The notes below the pieces were generated by a model. The model was not told the origin of the DNA, made no database searches, and saw only the letters and a list, made by a program, of their open reading frames with translations. Below, in pieces: positions 26,564-34,510 of a stretch of 45,978 nucleotides of DNA (position 1 is the stretch's first letter; every line of letters starts with the position of its first letter). The translations under genes were made by a program, and so were the position numbers. Where the stretch lies: contig CALLPN010000033.1 of NCBI GenBank assembly GCA_938015435.1, forward strand, positions 1 through 45,978. Direction: 5' to 3'. Source of the stretch: an uncultured Saprospiraceae bacterium (GTDB lineage: Bacteria > Bacteroidota > Bacteroidia > Chitinophagales > Saprospiraceae).

Positions 26564-26592
26564 ATAGAGATAATATGAGCACTTTGGTCACA
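26564..26592 (-). promoter_or_regulatory. Stress-type promoter motif upstream of the polyamine operon
   Basis: Read on the minus strand: TGTGACC (26592-26586), 15 bases, TCTCTAT (26570-26564), about 40 bases before the 26523 start codon. One of eight matching sites in the window; this one has the shorter 15-base spacer and one mismatch in the second box. Confidence 0.65.
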
Positions 26593-26625
26593 TTATAAAT
26601 CTAGTGTGTAATTATAGTGATATGA

Positions 26626-27054
26626 TTATAGTGAGATTTTGTCAGAATTGTCTGCATCCACATCTTCTATATCGCCGTCCATATCATCTATGTTGATATC
26701 ACCAAGTTCATCATCGCCAAATTCATTGTCATCATTGCTATTATATTCATCTAAGAAGTCGTCGTCATGCTTGTTAGCGAGTTTGGCTTGGATATTTGGT
26801 TTTAATCGTCCATTATCATCGTAGTCGTCATCTTCAGCTACGACATAGATCGCCTCTTCGATAGTCATACGTATAAGGTAGTATTTCTCTTCCGTTTCTA
26901 TCGGAAGTCCTTTTCTCTTTTTACCATCTATTCCAGTGAACTCTACTAAATGCTTTCGAAAACCTTTAGGATAGACCAATTTTATTTGCTCTAGTTCTTC
27001 ATTCGTTAGCTTTTCAAAATTTTTGATAACTTTTGGTTTATTTATCGTTGCCAT
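26626..27054 (-). CDS. Acidic protein of unknown function
   Basis: A 142-residue cytoplasmic protein. Residues 1-85 look folded (KVIKNFEKLTNEELEQIKLV, PKGFRKHLVEFTGIDGKKRK), with a lysine-rich strand pattern. Residues about 75-142 are strongly acidic and low in complexity (DDDYDDN, DDDFLDEYN, DINIDDMDGD). It lies between the M14 deacylase gene (122 bases upstream) and the charged-protein gene of the polyamine operon, all on one strand, so it may be transcribed from the ATP-grasp operon. I do not recognise the family. The acidic tail suggests binding to basic partners such as nucleic-acid-binding proteins or polyamines, which is speculation. Confidence 0.65.
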   Translation of the reverse strand: MATINKPKVIKNFEKLTNEELEQIKLVYPKGFRKHLVEFTGIDGKKRKGLPIETEEKYYLIRMTIEEAIYVVAEDDDYDDNGRLKPNIQAKLANKHDDDFLDEYNSNDDNEFGDDELGDINIDDMDGDIEDVDADNSDKISL

Positions 27055-27176
27055 GTTGTATTAGTTTAGACTGTAATTTCTTTCCCAAAATTTCACTTTC
27101 AATACCAATTTAATACACTTTTAATTGAGATTAATAATTTGGACAATTTATTTTAAATAATAATTTAGATAATTAT

Positions 27177-28154
27177 TTATAAAAGACCCAAATGGAGTAT
27201 TCTACCACCTGTTTGGTTTACAGGACTCACACTTTTGCCGATTACAATACCATCATGAGGAGAGAAATATTCTTTCACCTTGTTGCCAAATATATCCCTA
27301 AGCGTAGCAATCAAATCTCCTTTCTTTACTATTTGTCTCAACTCAACAGGGATGGATAAAAGACCGCCGGTGTCTGTATATATCCACATGCTTTTTTGGC
27401 ATACCACGGTGTCCTTTTCAGTAGTCATTATTTCATCATCGATCATACCAAGGTCACAAAGTACATTGTGGACACCATCGACACCACTGCGGATAAGCTT
27501 CTTTTGGAATGTACTAGGATTACCTACTTCTAAAGTAATAGCAGGTATCCCCATATCGTCCGCGGCTCCTCTAAGTGTACCATCCAATGGCGGATTGTGC
27601 ACGATTATATCTGCATTTTGCAGCTCTGCCATTTTCTTCACTTGAGGATGACTCATATCAGCTCTGATATAGTAGCTATTGATCCTACCTGTACTAGCAG
27701 TATGTAGATCCAGTAGATAATCAATATGCTTTACACATCTCTGTATAAATCTATACGCATATACTTGACTGATATTTCCATCTTCTTTGCCAGGCATGAT
27801 GTGATTGATATCTACACCATCATTGAATCTTCTTTTTTTACGGACAAATGCTGGTACGTTGACCACTGGCACACCTACTATAGTTCCAGATAATTCATCT
27901 ACTGATACTTCGTTGAATAATCTTTGGATGACTGATATTCCATTAAGCTCATTGCCGTGTACAGCTGCTGTTACTCCTAGTATCGGTCCGTCTTTCATTC
28001 CTCTCATCACCATCAGTGGGATACAGATCGGATTAGAGAAGCCATCCGAAATAATTTTTAGCCAATAATGTTTAGTAGTCCCACGAGGAGTATCTTCTAT
28101 ATTGAAGTCCATTATCATTGGAACTTTACTATCTATTGTCATTTGCATATTCAA
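27177..28154 (-). CDS. M14-type succinylglutamate desuccinylase/aspartoacylase-family amidase
   Basis: A 325-residue zinc-carboxypeptidase-like protein. The zinc site shows as AAVHGNELNG (His, Glu) and DYLLDLHTAS (His). An LEVGNPSTFQ strand follows, and the C-terminal region ends in the HDGIVIG-K-S barrel-like segment of this subfamily. The enzymes cleave N-acyl amino acids and related amides in the cytoplasm. The gene overlaps the preceding ATP-grasp gene by 26 bases, so ligation and cleavage of the same type of amide bond are probably coupled in one pathway. The substrate is not visible. Confidence 0.87.
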   Translation of the reverse strand: MNMQMTIDSKVPMIMDFNIEDTPRGTTKHYWLKIISDGFSNPICIPLMVMRGMKDGPILGVTAAVHGNELNGISVIQRLFNEVSVDELSGTIVGVPVVNVPAFVRKKRRFNDGVDINHIMPGKEDGNISQVYAYRFIQRCVKHIDYLLDLHTASTGRINSYYIRADMSHPQVKKMAELQNADIIVHNPPLDGTLRGAADDMGIPAITLEVGNPSTFQKKLIRSGVDGVHNVLCDLGMIDDEIMTTEKDTVVCQKSMWIYTDTGGLLSIPVELRQIVKKGDLIATLRDIFGNKVKEYFSPHDGIVIGKSVSPVNQTGGRILHLGLL

Positions 28155-29130
28155 ATATTTTATCTATTGTTTGTTTGATGATCGGCATTCCTGTTTGCTT
28201 TTGAGCCTGTGGAAATCCGCCGATACTAAGTGTATTTATTTCTGATAGTACTCGCTTACCGTCGTCATCGACTAAGGTATCAGCACCGTATATCAGGATA
28301 CCTTCTTTTATCAATTGTGGTGATATAGTCCGTATGATCTTTAACTCCTCTGAGGTGATATCTGCACCTATAGATCTACCACCCTGAGATACATTGCAGA
28401 GCCAAGAGCCTTCTGCTGGTAATCTGAGTGAAGCGGCTAATATTTCACCACCCACGACTAAGATTCGTTTGTCACCTTGACTCACATTTTTGAGATATTT
28501 CATTCCTATGTAACCTTCAGCAGCTATCGATTCTTTGATACTTTCCAAATAGGTATCTCTGTCATATTCTTCATTACCGTCATATATTTTATCATCTACT
28601 ACTTTTACGACTCCTTTGCCACCATATTCTCTGAGAGGTTTCAATACGATAGGGTATTGAGATGCGAAGTCTATTACATCCTCAACTGTATTGATCTTTC
28701 GAATAATTGGACAAACTTCAGGAATACTCAATAAGTATTCTTTGCTACTTGTTTTGATGATCCCTTTAGGGCTATTTACGATTACGGCTTGATTTTTATG
28801 AGCGTCTAACCATAGCAACCATTCGTCTGTGATAGGTCTAGGTAATCTCATGAATATGATATCATAATCACCAAGCGATAGTTTCTTCAATTCTTTAGAA
28901 AAGTAAACACCATTTTCCGAATACGAAAAATTTGAATCTATGCGTACACCATATAAGCTTTTGATATCCATATTGCTAAAGAATGCATTGTTCTTTGCAA
29001 TACCTCTCGAAGCGACATCTATATTTTGACACAACGGATGATTACTCATCTCATTCAATAAAGAATATATAGAATTCTGAACACTATGACCACTATGGTC
29101 GGTAAGGACTAATACTTTAAAAGTATTCAT
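28129..29130 (-). CDS. RimK/GshB-like ATP-grasp ligase
   Basis: A 333-residue ATP-grasp enzyme. The N-terminal Rossmann-like domain is followed by VIVNSPKGIIKTSSKEYLLS (the glutathione-synthetase 'NSP.G...EK' block), PIVLKPLREYGGKGVVKV (ATP-binding strands and glycine loop), and the metal-binding end VLSEINTLSIGGFP (E-I-N). Such enzymes join an amino acid or amine to a carboxylate through an acyl phosphate, as in glutathione or oligoglutamate synthesis. It overlaps the 481-residue ATP-grasp gene by one base and the M14 gene by 26. The product is unknown. Confidence 0.87.
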   Translation of the reverse strand: MNTFKVLVLTDHSGHSVQNSIYSLLNEMSNHPLCQNIDVASRGIAKNNAFFSNMDIKSLYGVRIDSNFSYSENGVYFSKELKKLSLGDYDIIFMRLPRPITDEWLLWLDAHKNQAVIVNSPKGIIKTSSKEYLLSIPEVCPIIRKINTVEDVIDFASQYPIVLKPLREYGGKGVVKVVDDKIYDGNEEYDRDTYLESIKESIAAEGYIGMKYLKNVSQGDKRILVVGGEILAASLRLPAEGSWLCNVSQGGRSIGADITSEELKIIRTISPQLIKEGILIYGADTLVDDDGKRVLSEINTLSIGGFPQAQKQTGMPIIKQTIDKIFEYANDNR

Positions 29131-30575
29131 TAGCTTATCATTATTTCATTAAGTAGAGTAGGATCGTTATTCAGCGATTTGAAGAGTTTGGTTCTAAATT
29201 TCCCTTTGCTATTATACAATGCTTTACACATCTTATCTATTGCGATAGTAGATAGAACAGTTTGTATATATCCTTCGATTAGATCATCTAATCCCAGACC
29301 TAGTTTATTGAAGTCTCGTCTATCCATAAGCATGAGTCTGTTTGTATCTGATCCCCATTGATTTTCACCTTCTTTTACCGATAGGTTAGTACCTAACATC
29401 GCCCAACTATCTGTTCCATTTTCAAGGTGGTCAGCGAGTGGTTTTTCTGCTCTTCGAGAATATACACATAGTGGCTTGATACCTGTTTCTGTACTACTCA
29501 ACATCATCCTTAGATCAGTGACGTAAGTTTGACCTTTAGCATTGGGTATTGTACCTACATGGTAATATTTTCCTGTAGAGCTTACTGAAGACCAATTATA
29601 GTTACCGATCAAACTCTGTACGATGAATCTTTCGTACTCGATCTCTAGCCCCATAAATGCTTCTAACTCAGATTCATTAGTGATGGTATATACACCTTGG
29701 CCCGCATTGCTATAAGGGATCTTTACTACCGCTTGGCCTCCCATTTTCATAACCCACAAAGGAATCTCTGCCTTACTAACATCCCAGATCGTCTCAGGCG
29801 TATTGATTCTAAGGCCAAAACCTTGTAGCTCTGTATTGTATATATCGTATGCTTTGGCGGCTACCATCTTATTACGTCCACCTGCTAAGCAAGCGATGAT
29901 AGGGTTGAGGACTTTTGTTTTAGTATGAAGAGGAATTCTTGTCCAAGGCTTCTGAGTGACATATCGAAATATAGCTCTCATCGGATGCCATTCTCCATCA
30001 TGAAGTACACAGATAAGATCGTTTTCTACTTTGATATGATCATTATCTTGACCATTATAATAGGGTACAAGTAATACATTTTCATCCATGACATCCGCGA
30101 TTACAGCAGCGTATCCGGAAGTCTCCATATAGTTTTTGTCATAGAGTAAGGCTAATTTTCCCTTTGTTGCGGGTACTCCTTTACGAGATTTTAGCATAGG
30201 TTTGAATGTACGTTCTATGAGTAGTCTATAGCTTCCGTCTTCTTTATTATCATCTAATAAAGGCATCGACTTTTGACCAGAAGGGCAAGAGTTGTTTTCT
30301 AAGACTACCATATTTCTTTTTCCTCCAGCTGATGTAGAGTTAATAAGATCTGCACCTCCCCATAAGAAGTGTTTACATTGATAGCTTAATATTTCATCTA
30401 GTTTGACTCTATCCACCATCGGGTGAAGGTGACAATACCGAGTAATGATTCTATCTTTTGATAAGTTGAGAAAGAAGCTCACCATAGGATGGATAGTGGC
30501 ATTCAGTGCTTTAGGATACCAGTGGTTTTCAGCAACGAATGCTCCTGGCGCTATGTTTTCAATTTTGCTTTGCAT
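29130..30575 (-). CDS. ATP-grasp-like ligase of unknown substrate
   Basis: A 481-residue cytoplasmic protein. A central ATP-grasp-like core is visible: GGQAVVKIPYSNAGQGVYTI (ATP-contact lysine and glycine loop), FIVQSLIGN, and a C-terminal metal-site region around LMLMDRRDFNKLGLGLDDL. The N-terminal ~150 residues are family-specific (HPMVSFFLNL, VLENNSCPSGQKSMP). It heads a three-gene run with the RimK-like ligase and the M14 amidase, and the stress promoter motif lies 131 bases upstream of its start. The gene set resembles amidoligase clusters predicted to make peptide-like metabolites. Confidence 0.8.
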   Translation of the reverse strand: MQSKIENIAPGAFVAENHWYPKALNATIHPMVSFFLNLSKDRIITRYCHLHPMVDRVKLDEILSYQCKHFLWGGADLINSTSAGGKRNMVVLENNSCPSGQKSMPLLDDNKEDGSYRLLIERTFKPMLKSRKGVPATKGKLALLYDKNYMETSGYAAVIADVMDENVLLVPYYNGQDNDHIKVENDLICVLHDGEWHPMRAIFRYVTQKPWTRIPLHTKTKVLNPIIACLAGGRNKMVAAKAYDIYNTELQGFGLRINTPETIWDVSKAEIPLWVMKMGGQAVVKIPYSNAGQGVYTITNESELEAFMGLEIEYERFIVQSLIGNYNWSSVSSTGKYYHVGTIPNAKGQTYVTDLRMMLSSTETGIKPLCVYSRRAEKPLADHLENGTDSWAMLGTNLSVKEGENQWGSDTNRLMLMDRRDFNKLGLGLDDLIEGYIQTVLSTIAIDKMCKALYNSKGKFRTKLFKSLNNDPTLLNEIMIS

Positions 30576-30706
30576 CTTGTAATTTTGCGATCTTTTTAAG
30601 TAAGTGTACTCTTATTTATTCTTAAATCTAGTTGGACAAAAATAATCATACGCCAGATAAAAGAGGTGTTAACTTTTTTTATCTGAAGTATAATATCAAT
30701 ATCTAC

Positions 30707-30737
30707 TTAGAGAGTACCAAGATGCTAAATGGTCACA
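30707..30737 (-). promoter_or_regulatory. Stress-type promoter motif upstream of the ATP-grasp operon
   Basis: Minus-strand TGTGACC (30737-30731), a 17-base spacer ending in AC, then TCTCTAA (30713-30707). The flanking ATGGTCACAAG (plus strand), followed by T-runs, is nearly identical to the site at 32784. It lies 131 bases before the 30575 start codon. Confidence 0.6.
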
Positions 30738-30787
30738 AGTTTTTTATCTTTTTTTGAATTAAATAGTTAGGAATTATTCCATCAGAT

Positions 30788-31525
30788 CTATAAAGTAAAA
30801 GTCAAACCAATATCTGCAAAATGGAAGTAGGCAAAGTTATACACCTGATCTACATCAGCTCCACCTTCTATAAGTCGATATCCCGCCTTGAGTTTTACAT
30901 TATCTTTATATAAATCATATAATACTCCTGCAAATACATCTTCGGCTCTACCTACAGGACCTACTAAAGCATCTCCTTTGAGTAAAAAACCTAATCGCTC
31001 GTATGGAGTGTATAGTAATTCAAAACTCACTAAAGGTACATAGCCTAGATCTGTATCTTCAGCCTCTACAGTAGATTGGGATAGTGCAATCCTAGCATCT
31101 CGGACTAGGAGACTCGCACCTAAGCCCAATCGTAGTTTACTATTATCTACGAGTCGGTATCGATAGCTAAATCTGTAAGTGTTGAACTTGTATTGACCTA
31201 CCACATCCGTTCCCTGGAAAGTCGCTCCTGCAAAATCGATAGGTTTATCAGTCGATATGTTATAATTCAACAACAGTGGAACCGCCGTTGCCTCAATAGT
31301 ATGCTTATCATTAATAGTATAGGCTATTTCTGCTCTTATGAACAGGGGCGATCCTTCGCTTGTAAAATCATCACTGTAAGAAAAAAGTGTTCCTGCATCC
31401 ACATCTCCATTAGGCACTTGCACATCATTGTATTGCGTATAGACCGTACCGCTCTCTATACTCAGCCTTAGCTGTGCGCTCATCATCAATGGTATCAATA
31501 GTAGTAGTGTTATTAGGTACTTCAT
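30788..31525 (-). CDS. Outer-membrane beta-barrel protein, function unknown
   Basis: A 245-residue protein. The signal peptide is residues 1-17 (cut at MSA/QLRL). The remainder alternates polar and hydrophobic residues in about ten amphipathic strands (for example YRFSYRYRL, LRLGLGASLL and VKLKAGYRL) and ends FADIGLTFTL. That is typical of small outer-membrane barrels of Bacteroidota. It follows the universal stress protein gene by 14 bases, so the two likely form one transcript. Its ligand or pore function is not evident. Confidence 0.8.
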   Translation of the reverse strand: MKYLITLLLLIPLMMSAQLRLSIESGTVYTQYNDVQVPNGDVDAGTLFSYSDDFTSEGSPLFIRAEIAYTINDKHTIEATAVPLLLNYNISTDKPIDFAGATFQGTDVVGQYKFNTYRFSYRYRLVDNSKLRLGLGASLLVRDARIALSQSTVEAEDTDLGYVPLVSFELLYTPYERLGFLLKGDALVGPVGRAEDVFAGVLYDLYKDNVKLKAGYRLIEGGADVDQVYNFAYFHFADIGLTFTL

Positions 31526-31539
31526 TAGTATTTATTTTA

Positions 31540-32427
31540 TTAAACAGATATTCTTTGCTTGTTCGTGTTAGGCTTTCTAACCAATAAAGGGGTTTTAATG
31601 TTTTTGATCACTTTATCAGCAAACGTAGACGGCGAAGAGTATATACTCCAGTGTTTTTGATAAGCTCTCATGACCATTAGATCTATATTATGTTTTTGCT
31701 TTAGAGAATTTACTATTTCTTCTACTTTACCGATCTCTAAAGTGATTTCAACTTCTTTATCCTTTATTTCTTTAGCTAGTATTTTTTCAAATTGACTTTT
31801 ATTGTATTTGGCGGTATCAAGGCTTTGTCCGTCTTTAAGTACATGTATTAATTTTAAGTTTTGTTCAGTTCTCTTGGAGAACTTAATGAGTTGCTGTACA
31901 AACTCTAGATCCTCTATTCCAAAAGTAATAAATGCACCTATTTGTTCAATTCTTTCCATTTTAAATCCTGCTGGAATGAGAAGAACATTTCTTTCCTCTA
32001 GTTTGATCATGTTGAGAGCAAGATTGGTATGAGGCGTACGTGAGAGTCTTGTTGCCGGCTCAGTACCTATGATTACTAGATCGGCATCTAAGTGGTCTGC
32101 GTGATTCAATATAGATTTACTTAGAACGCCTGAAACGATTTTTAGATCTACATCCACTTCGCCAACACCGATTTCACTTGCAATGACATCTATGATATGA
32201 CTCAAAAGGCTTTCGCTTTCCATTTTAGCATTCTGTACTGCTTTCTTATACTGATCAGAATCGATCAAGAAGTTTTCCTTGATAATATCTATAGGAGAAG
32301 ATTGCATTACGTGGATGCAGCTCACCTTGGCATCATACATAAGTCCTAATATTATTCCATATGCCAAAGCTTCATACGATTCTTTATTGAGTTCGGATAC
32401 AACGAGAATATTCTTGAGAGATTTCAT
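31540..32427 (-). CDS. Universal stress protein with two UspA domains
   Basis: A 295-residue tandem UspA protein. Domain 1 (about 1-150) starts LKNILVVSELNKESYEALAYG and contains DADLVIIGTEPATR, close to the ATP-binding G-x2-G-x9-G(S/T) region, followed by NLALNMIKLEERNVLLIP. Domain 2 (about 155-290) is shorter and ends IKTPLLVRKP. These proteins accumulate in stress and dormancy and some bind ATP. The gene precedes the barrel gene by 14 bases. No TGTGACC box precedes it, though a TCTCTTT stretch is present at 32459-32453 on the minus strand. Confidence 0.87.
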   Translation of the reverse strand: MKSLKNILVVSELNKESYEALAYGIILGLMYDAKVSCIHVMQSSPIDIIKENFLIDSDQYKKAVQNAKMESESLLSHIIDVIASEIGVGEVDVDLKIVSGVLSKSILNHADHLDADLVIIGTEPATRLSRTPHTNLALNMIKLEERNVLLIPAGFKMERIEQIGAFITFGIEDLEFVQQLIKFSKRTEQNLKLIHVLKDGQSLDTAKYNKSQFEKILAKEIKDKEVEITLEIGKVEEIVNSLKQKHNIDLMVMRAYQKHWSIYSSPSTFADKVIKNIKTPLLVRKPNTNKQRISV

Positions 32428-32460
32428 TTTATTAATAGTTGAATGTTAAAGTAAAGAGAT

Positions 32461-32501
32461 AAAAAAAATAGGCTGTACAAATTATTTTCGTACAGCCTAT
32501 T
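32461..32501 (-). terminator. Strong intrinsic terminator
   Basis: AATAGGCTGTAC (32467-32478) and GTACAGCCTATT (32490-32501) form a perfect 12-bp stem with an 11-base loop. On the minus strand it is followed by eight T (the A-run at 32461-32468). It ends the transcript of the small basic gene at 32526. Confidence 0.9.
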
Positions 32502-32525
32502 CATAATGGTTTGAGAAAGGAATTA

Positions 32526-32684
32526 CTATTTTCTCTTACCTGTTGATAAAGGCCTCCTACCTTTTGTCACTTTGCCTGCAGCATGTGGTTTGGGATTTAC
32601 CATTCTGTTAGCTTTTTTAGCTTGTGACTTTGCTTCGGCTATTTTTTTAGCCGAATTTCTCTTTTCTGTTTTTGACTGTGCCAT
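32526..32684 (-). CDS. Small basic Lys/Arg/Ala-rich protein
   Basis: A 52-residue protein read from ATG 32684: MAQSKTEKRNSAKKIAEAKS continuing QAKKANRMVNPKPHAAGKVT and ending KGRRPLSTGKRK. About a third of the residues are Lys or Arg. The first half is probably helical and the second half extended, with Pro and Gly, like histone-H1-type or ribosome- or nucleoid-associated peptides. Support for a real gene comes from its flanks: a TGTGACC / TCTCTTT promoter motif 75 bases upstream and a strong terminator directly downstream. The family is not recognised; DNA or RNA binding during stress is an inference from charge. Confidence 0.75.
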   Translation of the reverse strand: MAQSKTEKRNSAKKIAEAKSQAKKANRMVNPKPHAAGKVTKGRRPLSTGKRK

Positions 32685-32759
32685 AGCGTTTTTGATTTTT
32701 TTGTTTGTTTTATTATAGTCCGAAGTGGTATATAATTACCGTCTTTGTGATCGGACAAT

Positions 32760-32790
32760 AAAGAGAGTAGGGGAGTTTGATATGGTCACA
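32760..32790 (-). promoter_or_regulatory. Stress-type promoter motif upstream of the small basic gene
   Basis: Minus-strand TGTGACC (32790-32784), 17 bases ending TAC, TCTCTTT (32766-32760): an exact match to the consensus, 75 bases before the 32684 start codon. Confidence 0.7.
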
Positions 32791-32851
32791 AGATTTTTTA
32801 TTTTTTTTTAAGCTGCTTAGGTAGACATTGAAATTCTATATACCTCAAAGC

Positions 32852-33490
32852 TTAATCTGCCATACCATGCTTGATAGCATATTTGACCAGACCTGCAGTG
32901 TTCTTTACATCCAATTTGTCTAACAGATTTCTACGATGTGTATCTACGGTACGGATGCTAATAAAGAGCTTCTCAGCGATCTCTGGATTAGATAGCTCGT
33001 TGGCAATGAGAGTAAGTATTTCTTTTTCTCTCTTTGTCAATTTGACTTGATCGCCAGATGCGCTTGGTGTAGTACCTTGTTGCAGGTGTTTCATCAAGAC
33101 ATTAGTGACATGCGAACTATAGTAAGTTCCTCCTTCGTATACCTTCTTTATAGCGAGTACCATTTCGTCTGCTCCAGCATCTTTTAGTAGATACCCTTTA
33201 GCACCTACCTCTAGTAGCTTCACGATATAGTTATCTTCTTTATGCATCGATAGACCTAGTATTTTGATATCTACATAGTCCTTTAGTATTTTGCTAGATA
33301 GCGTAATGCCACTTTCTTCTCCTAGTGAGATGTCCATAAGGATTACGTCGGGTACATTAGCCTCTAGGTGGTCCATAGCTTCTTTACTATTAGCCGCTCC
33401 CCAGGCCAAAGTTAGGTCTTCATGATCATTGAGTAGAGATTCTACTCCTTGTCGAAACATCTTATGGTCGTCTATTATCGCTACTTTCAT
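32852..33490 (-). CDS. NarL/LuxR-type response regulator
   Basis: A 212-residue protein. The receiver domain (1-120) shows the acidic pair in IIDDHKMF, the phosphorylation Asp in DVILMDISLG, and the LLKDAG segment with the conserved Lys. A LuxR-type helix-turn-helix fills about 145-210: LTKREKEILTLIANELSNPE, then IAEKLFISIRTVDTHRRNLL. It lies 36 bases after the histidine kinase gene and is its evident partner. It is the last gene of the stress-switch operon at 32.8-36.0 kb and would activate target promoters when phosphorylated. Confidence 0.93.
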   Translation of the reverse strand: MKVAIIDDHKMFRQGVESLLNDHEDLTLAWGAANSKEAMDHLEANVPDVILMDISLGEESGITLSSKILKDYVDIKILGLSMHKEDNYIVKLLEVGAKGYLLKDAGADEMVLAIKKVYEGGTYYSSHVTNVLMKHLQQGTTPSASGDQVKLTKREKEILTLIANELSNPEIAEKLFISIRTVDTHRRNLLDKLDVKNTAGLVKYAIKHGMAD

Positions 33491-33526
33491 TTGCTTTACT
33501 TTATGGATATCAGCGCAACTACTGGC

Positions 33527-34507
33527 TTAATTATTTATTGGAATTTCTATATGCACAGTGACTCCTCCGCCCATCTGAGATTCTATTTCTAGATTGCCTT
33601 GTAAGGACTCTACACGTGTACTGATATTATTGAGACCAATGCCATTTTGTGACTTGGAAGTATCCATTCCTTGGCCATCATCTTGGACAAATACTTTGAT
33701 CAACTCTCCCTCCTGCATCAAATTGATTTGCATAGAATTACACTGACTATATTTGATAGCATTATTGACGAGCTCTTGTACTATCCGATAGATATTCAGC
33801 TCATGTTCTTGTGATAAGGTCTTATCTTCAATATTGCTCTGGTACTCGATTTCGATATCTCCTGCTGCTGTAATTTTATTAGCGAAATTAGAAAGTGCGG
33901 TCACTACTCCAAAATCTATGAGACTGCTCGGCATCAAATCATGTGATATCTGACGTATATCCTGCGCTATTTCACTTATTGAATCTGTGATTCTTTCTAT
34001 AGCTTTCTTTATTTCATCATCTTTTAGATTACGCTTTACTGCATCTAGCTGAAGTTTGAGAGAGCTCATGTTAGGACCGACTCCATCGTGTATTTCTTTG
34101 GCCAATCTTCTTCGCTCCGTCTCCTGACCAAGTAGAAGAGACTGCGTAGCTTTATCTTTTGTCAATACATTATCAGTCACATCAGTAATGCTCAATAGCA
34201 TACCTCCAAGTAATTTTTTACCGTCAATAATTAGATATCTATCTTGATAGTGTATGTCACTTTTGTGAAATGGCTTTCTTGATTTTCTCAGACAGTTTTT
34301 AATCGATTTTGTAATTCCAGGAATCTTGATGTGATCAAGGATTTCGGTATCTATGATACTATTGACTGTTCCATCGAGTTGCAGGTATTCAATTGCCTTG
34401 GAATTCACTAAGGTGATATATCCTTCGATATCAAATGATAGTATACCAGAGTCGATATTGGTGGTCAACGCATTGAGAAATTGAATGGCTTCGGTATTAG
34501 TCTTCAT
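33527..34507 (-). CDS. PAS-domain histidine kinase (HisKA_3 type)
   Basis: A 326-residue soluble sensor kinase with no membrane segments. Residues about 10-115 form a PAS domain (FDIEGYITLVNSKAIEYLQL). The HisKA_3 dimerisation helix has the phospho-acceptor His in RRLAKEIHDGVGPN; the ATPase domain follows with an N-box ELVNNAIKYS and a G-box DDGQGMD. It sits three bases after the RsbT/X-like gene and 36 before the response regulator. Its position behind a STAS/anti-sigma-like pair suggests it receives or relays a partner-switch signal. Confidence 0.92.
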   Translation of the reverse strand: MKTNTEAIQFLNALTTNIDSGILSFDIEGYITLVNSKAIEYLQLDGTVNSIIDTEILDHIKIPGITKSIKNCLRKSRKPFHKSDIHYQDRYLIIDGKKLLGGMLLSITDVTDNVLTKDKATQSLLLGQETERRRLAKEIHDGVGPNMSSLKLQLDAVKRNLKDDEIKKAIERITDSISEIAQDIRQISHDLMPSSLIDFGVVTALSNFANKITAAGDIEIEYQSNIEDKTLSQEHELNIYRIVQELVNNAIKYSQCNSMQINLMQEGELIKVFVQDDGQGMDTSKSQNGIGLNNISTRVESLQGNLEIESQMGGGVTVHIEIPINN

Positions 34508-34510
34508 CTG

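Noticed and set aside
32453..32483. Stress promoter for the universal stress protein gene
   Set aside because: A TCTCTTT box is present on the minus strand, but nothing close to TGTGACC lies 15-17 bases upstream of it.
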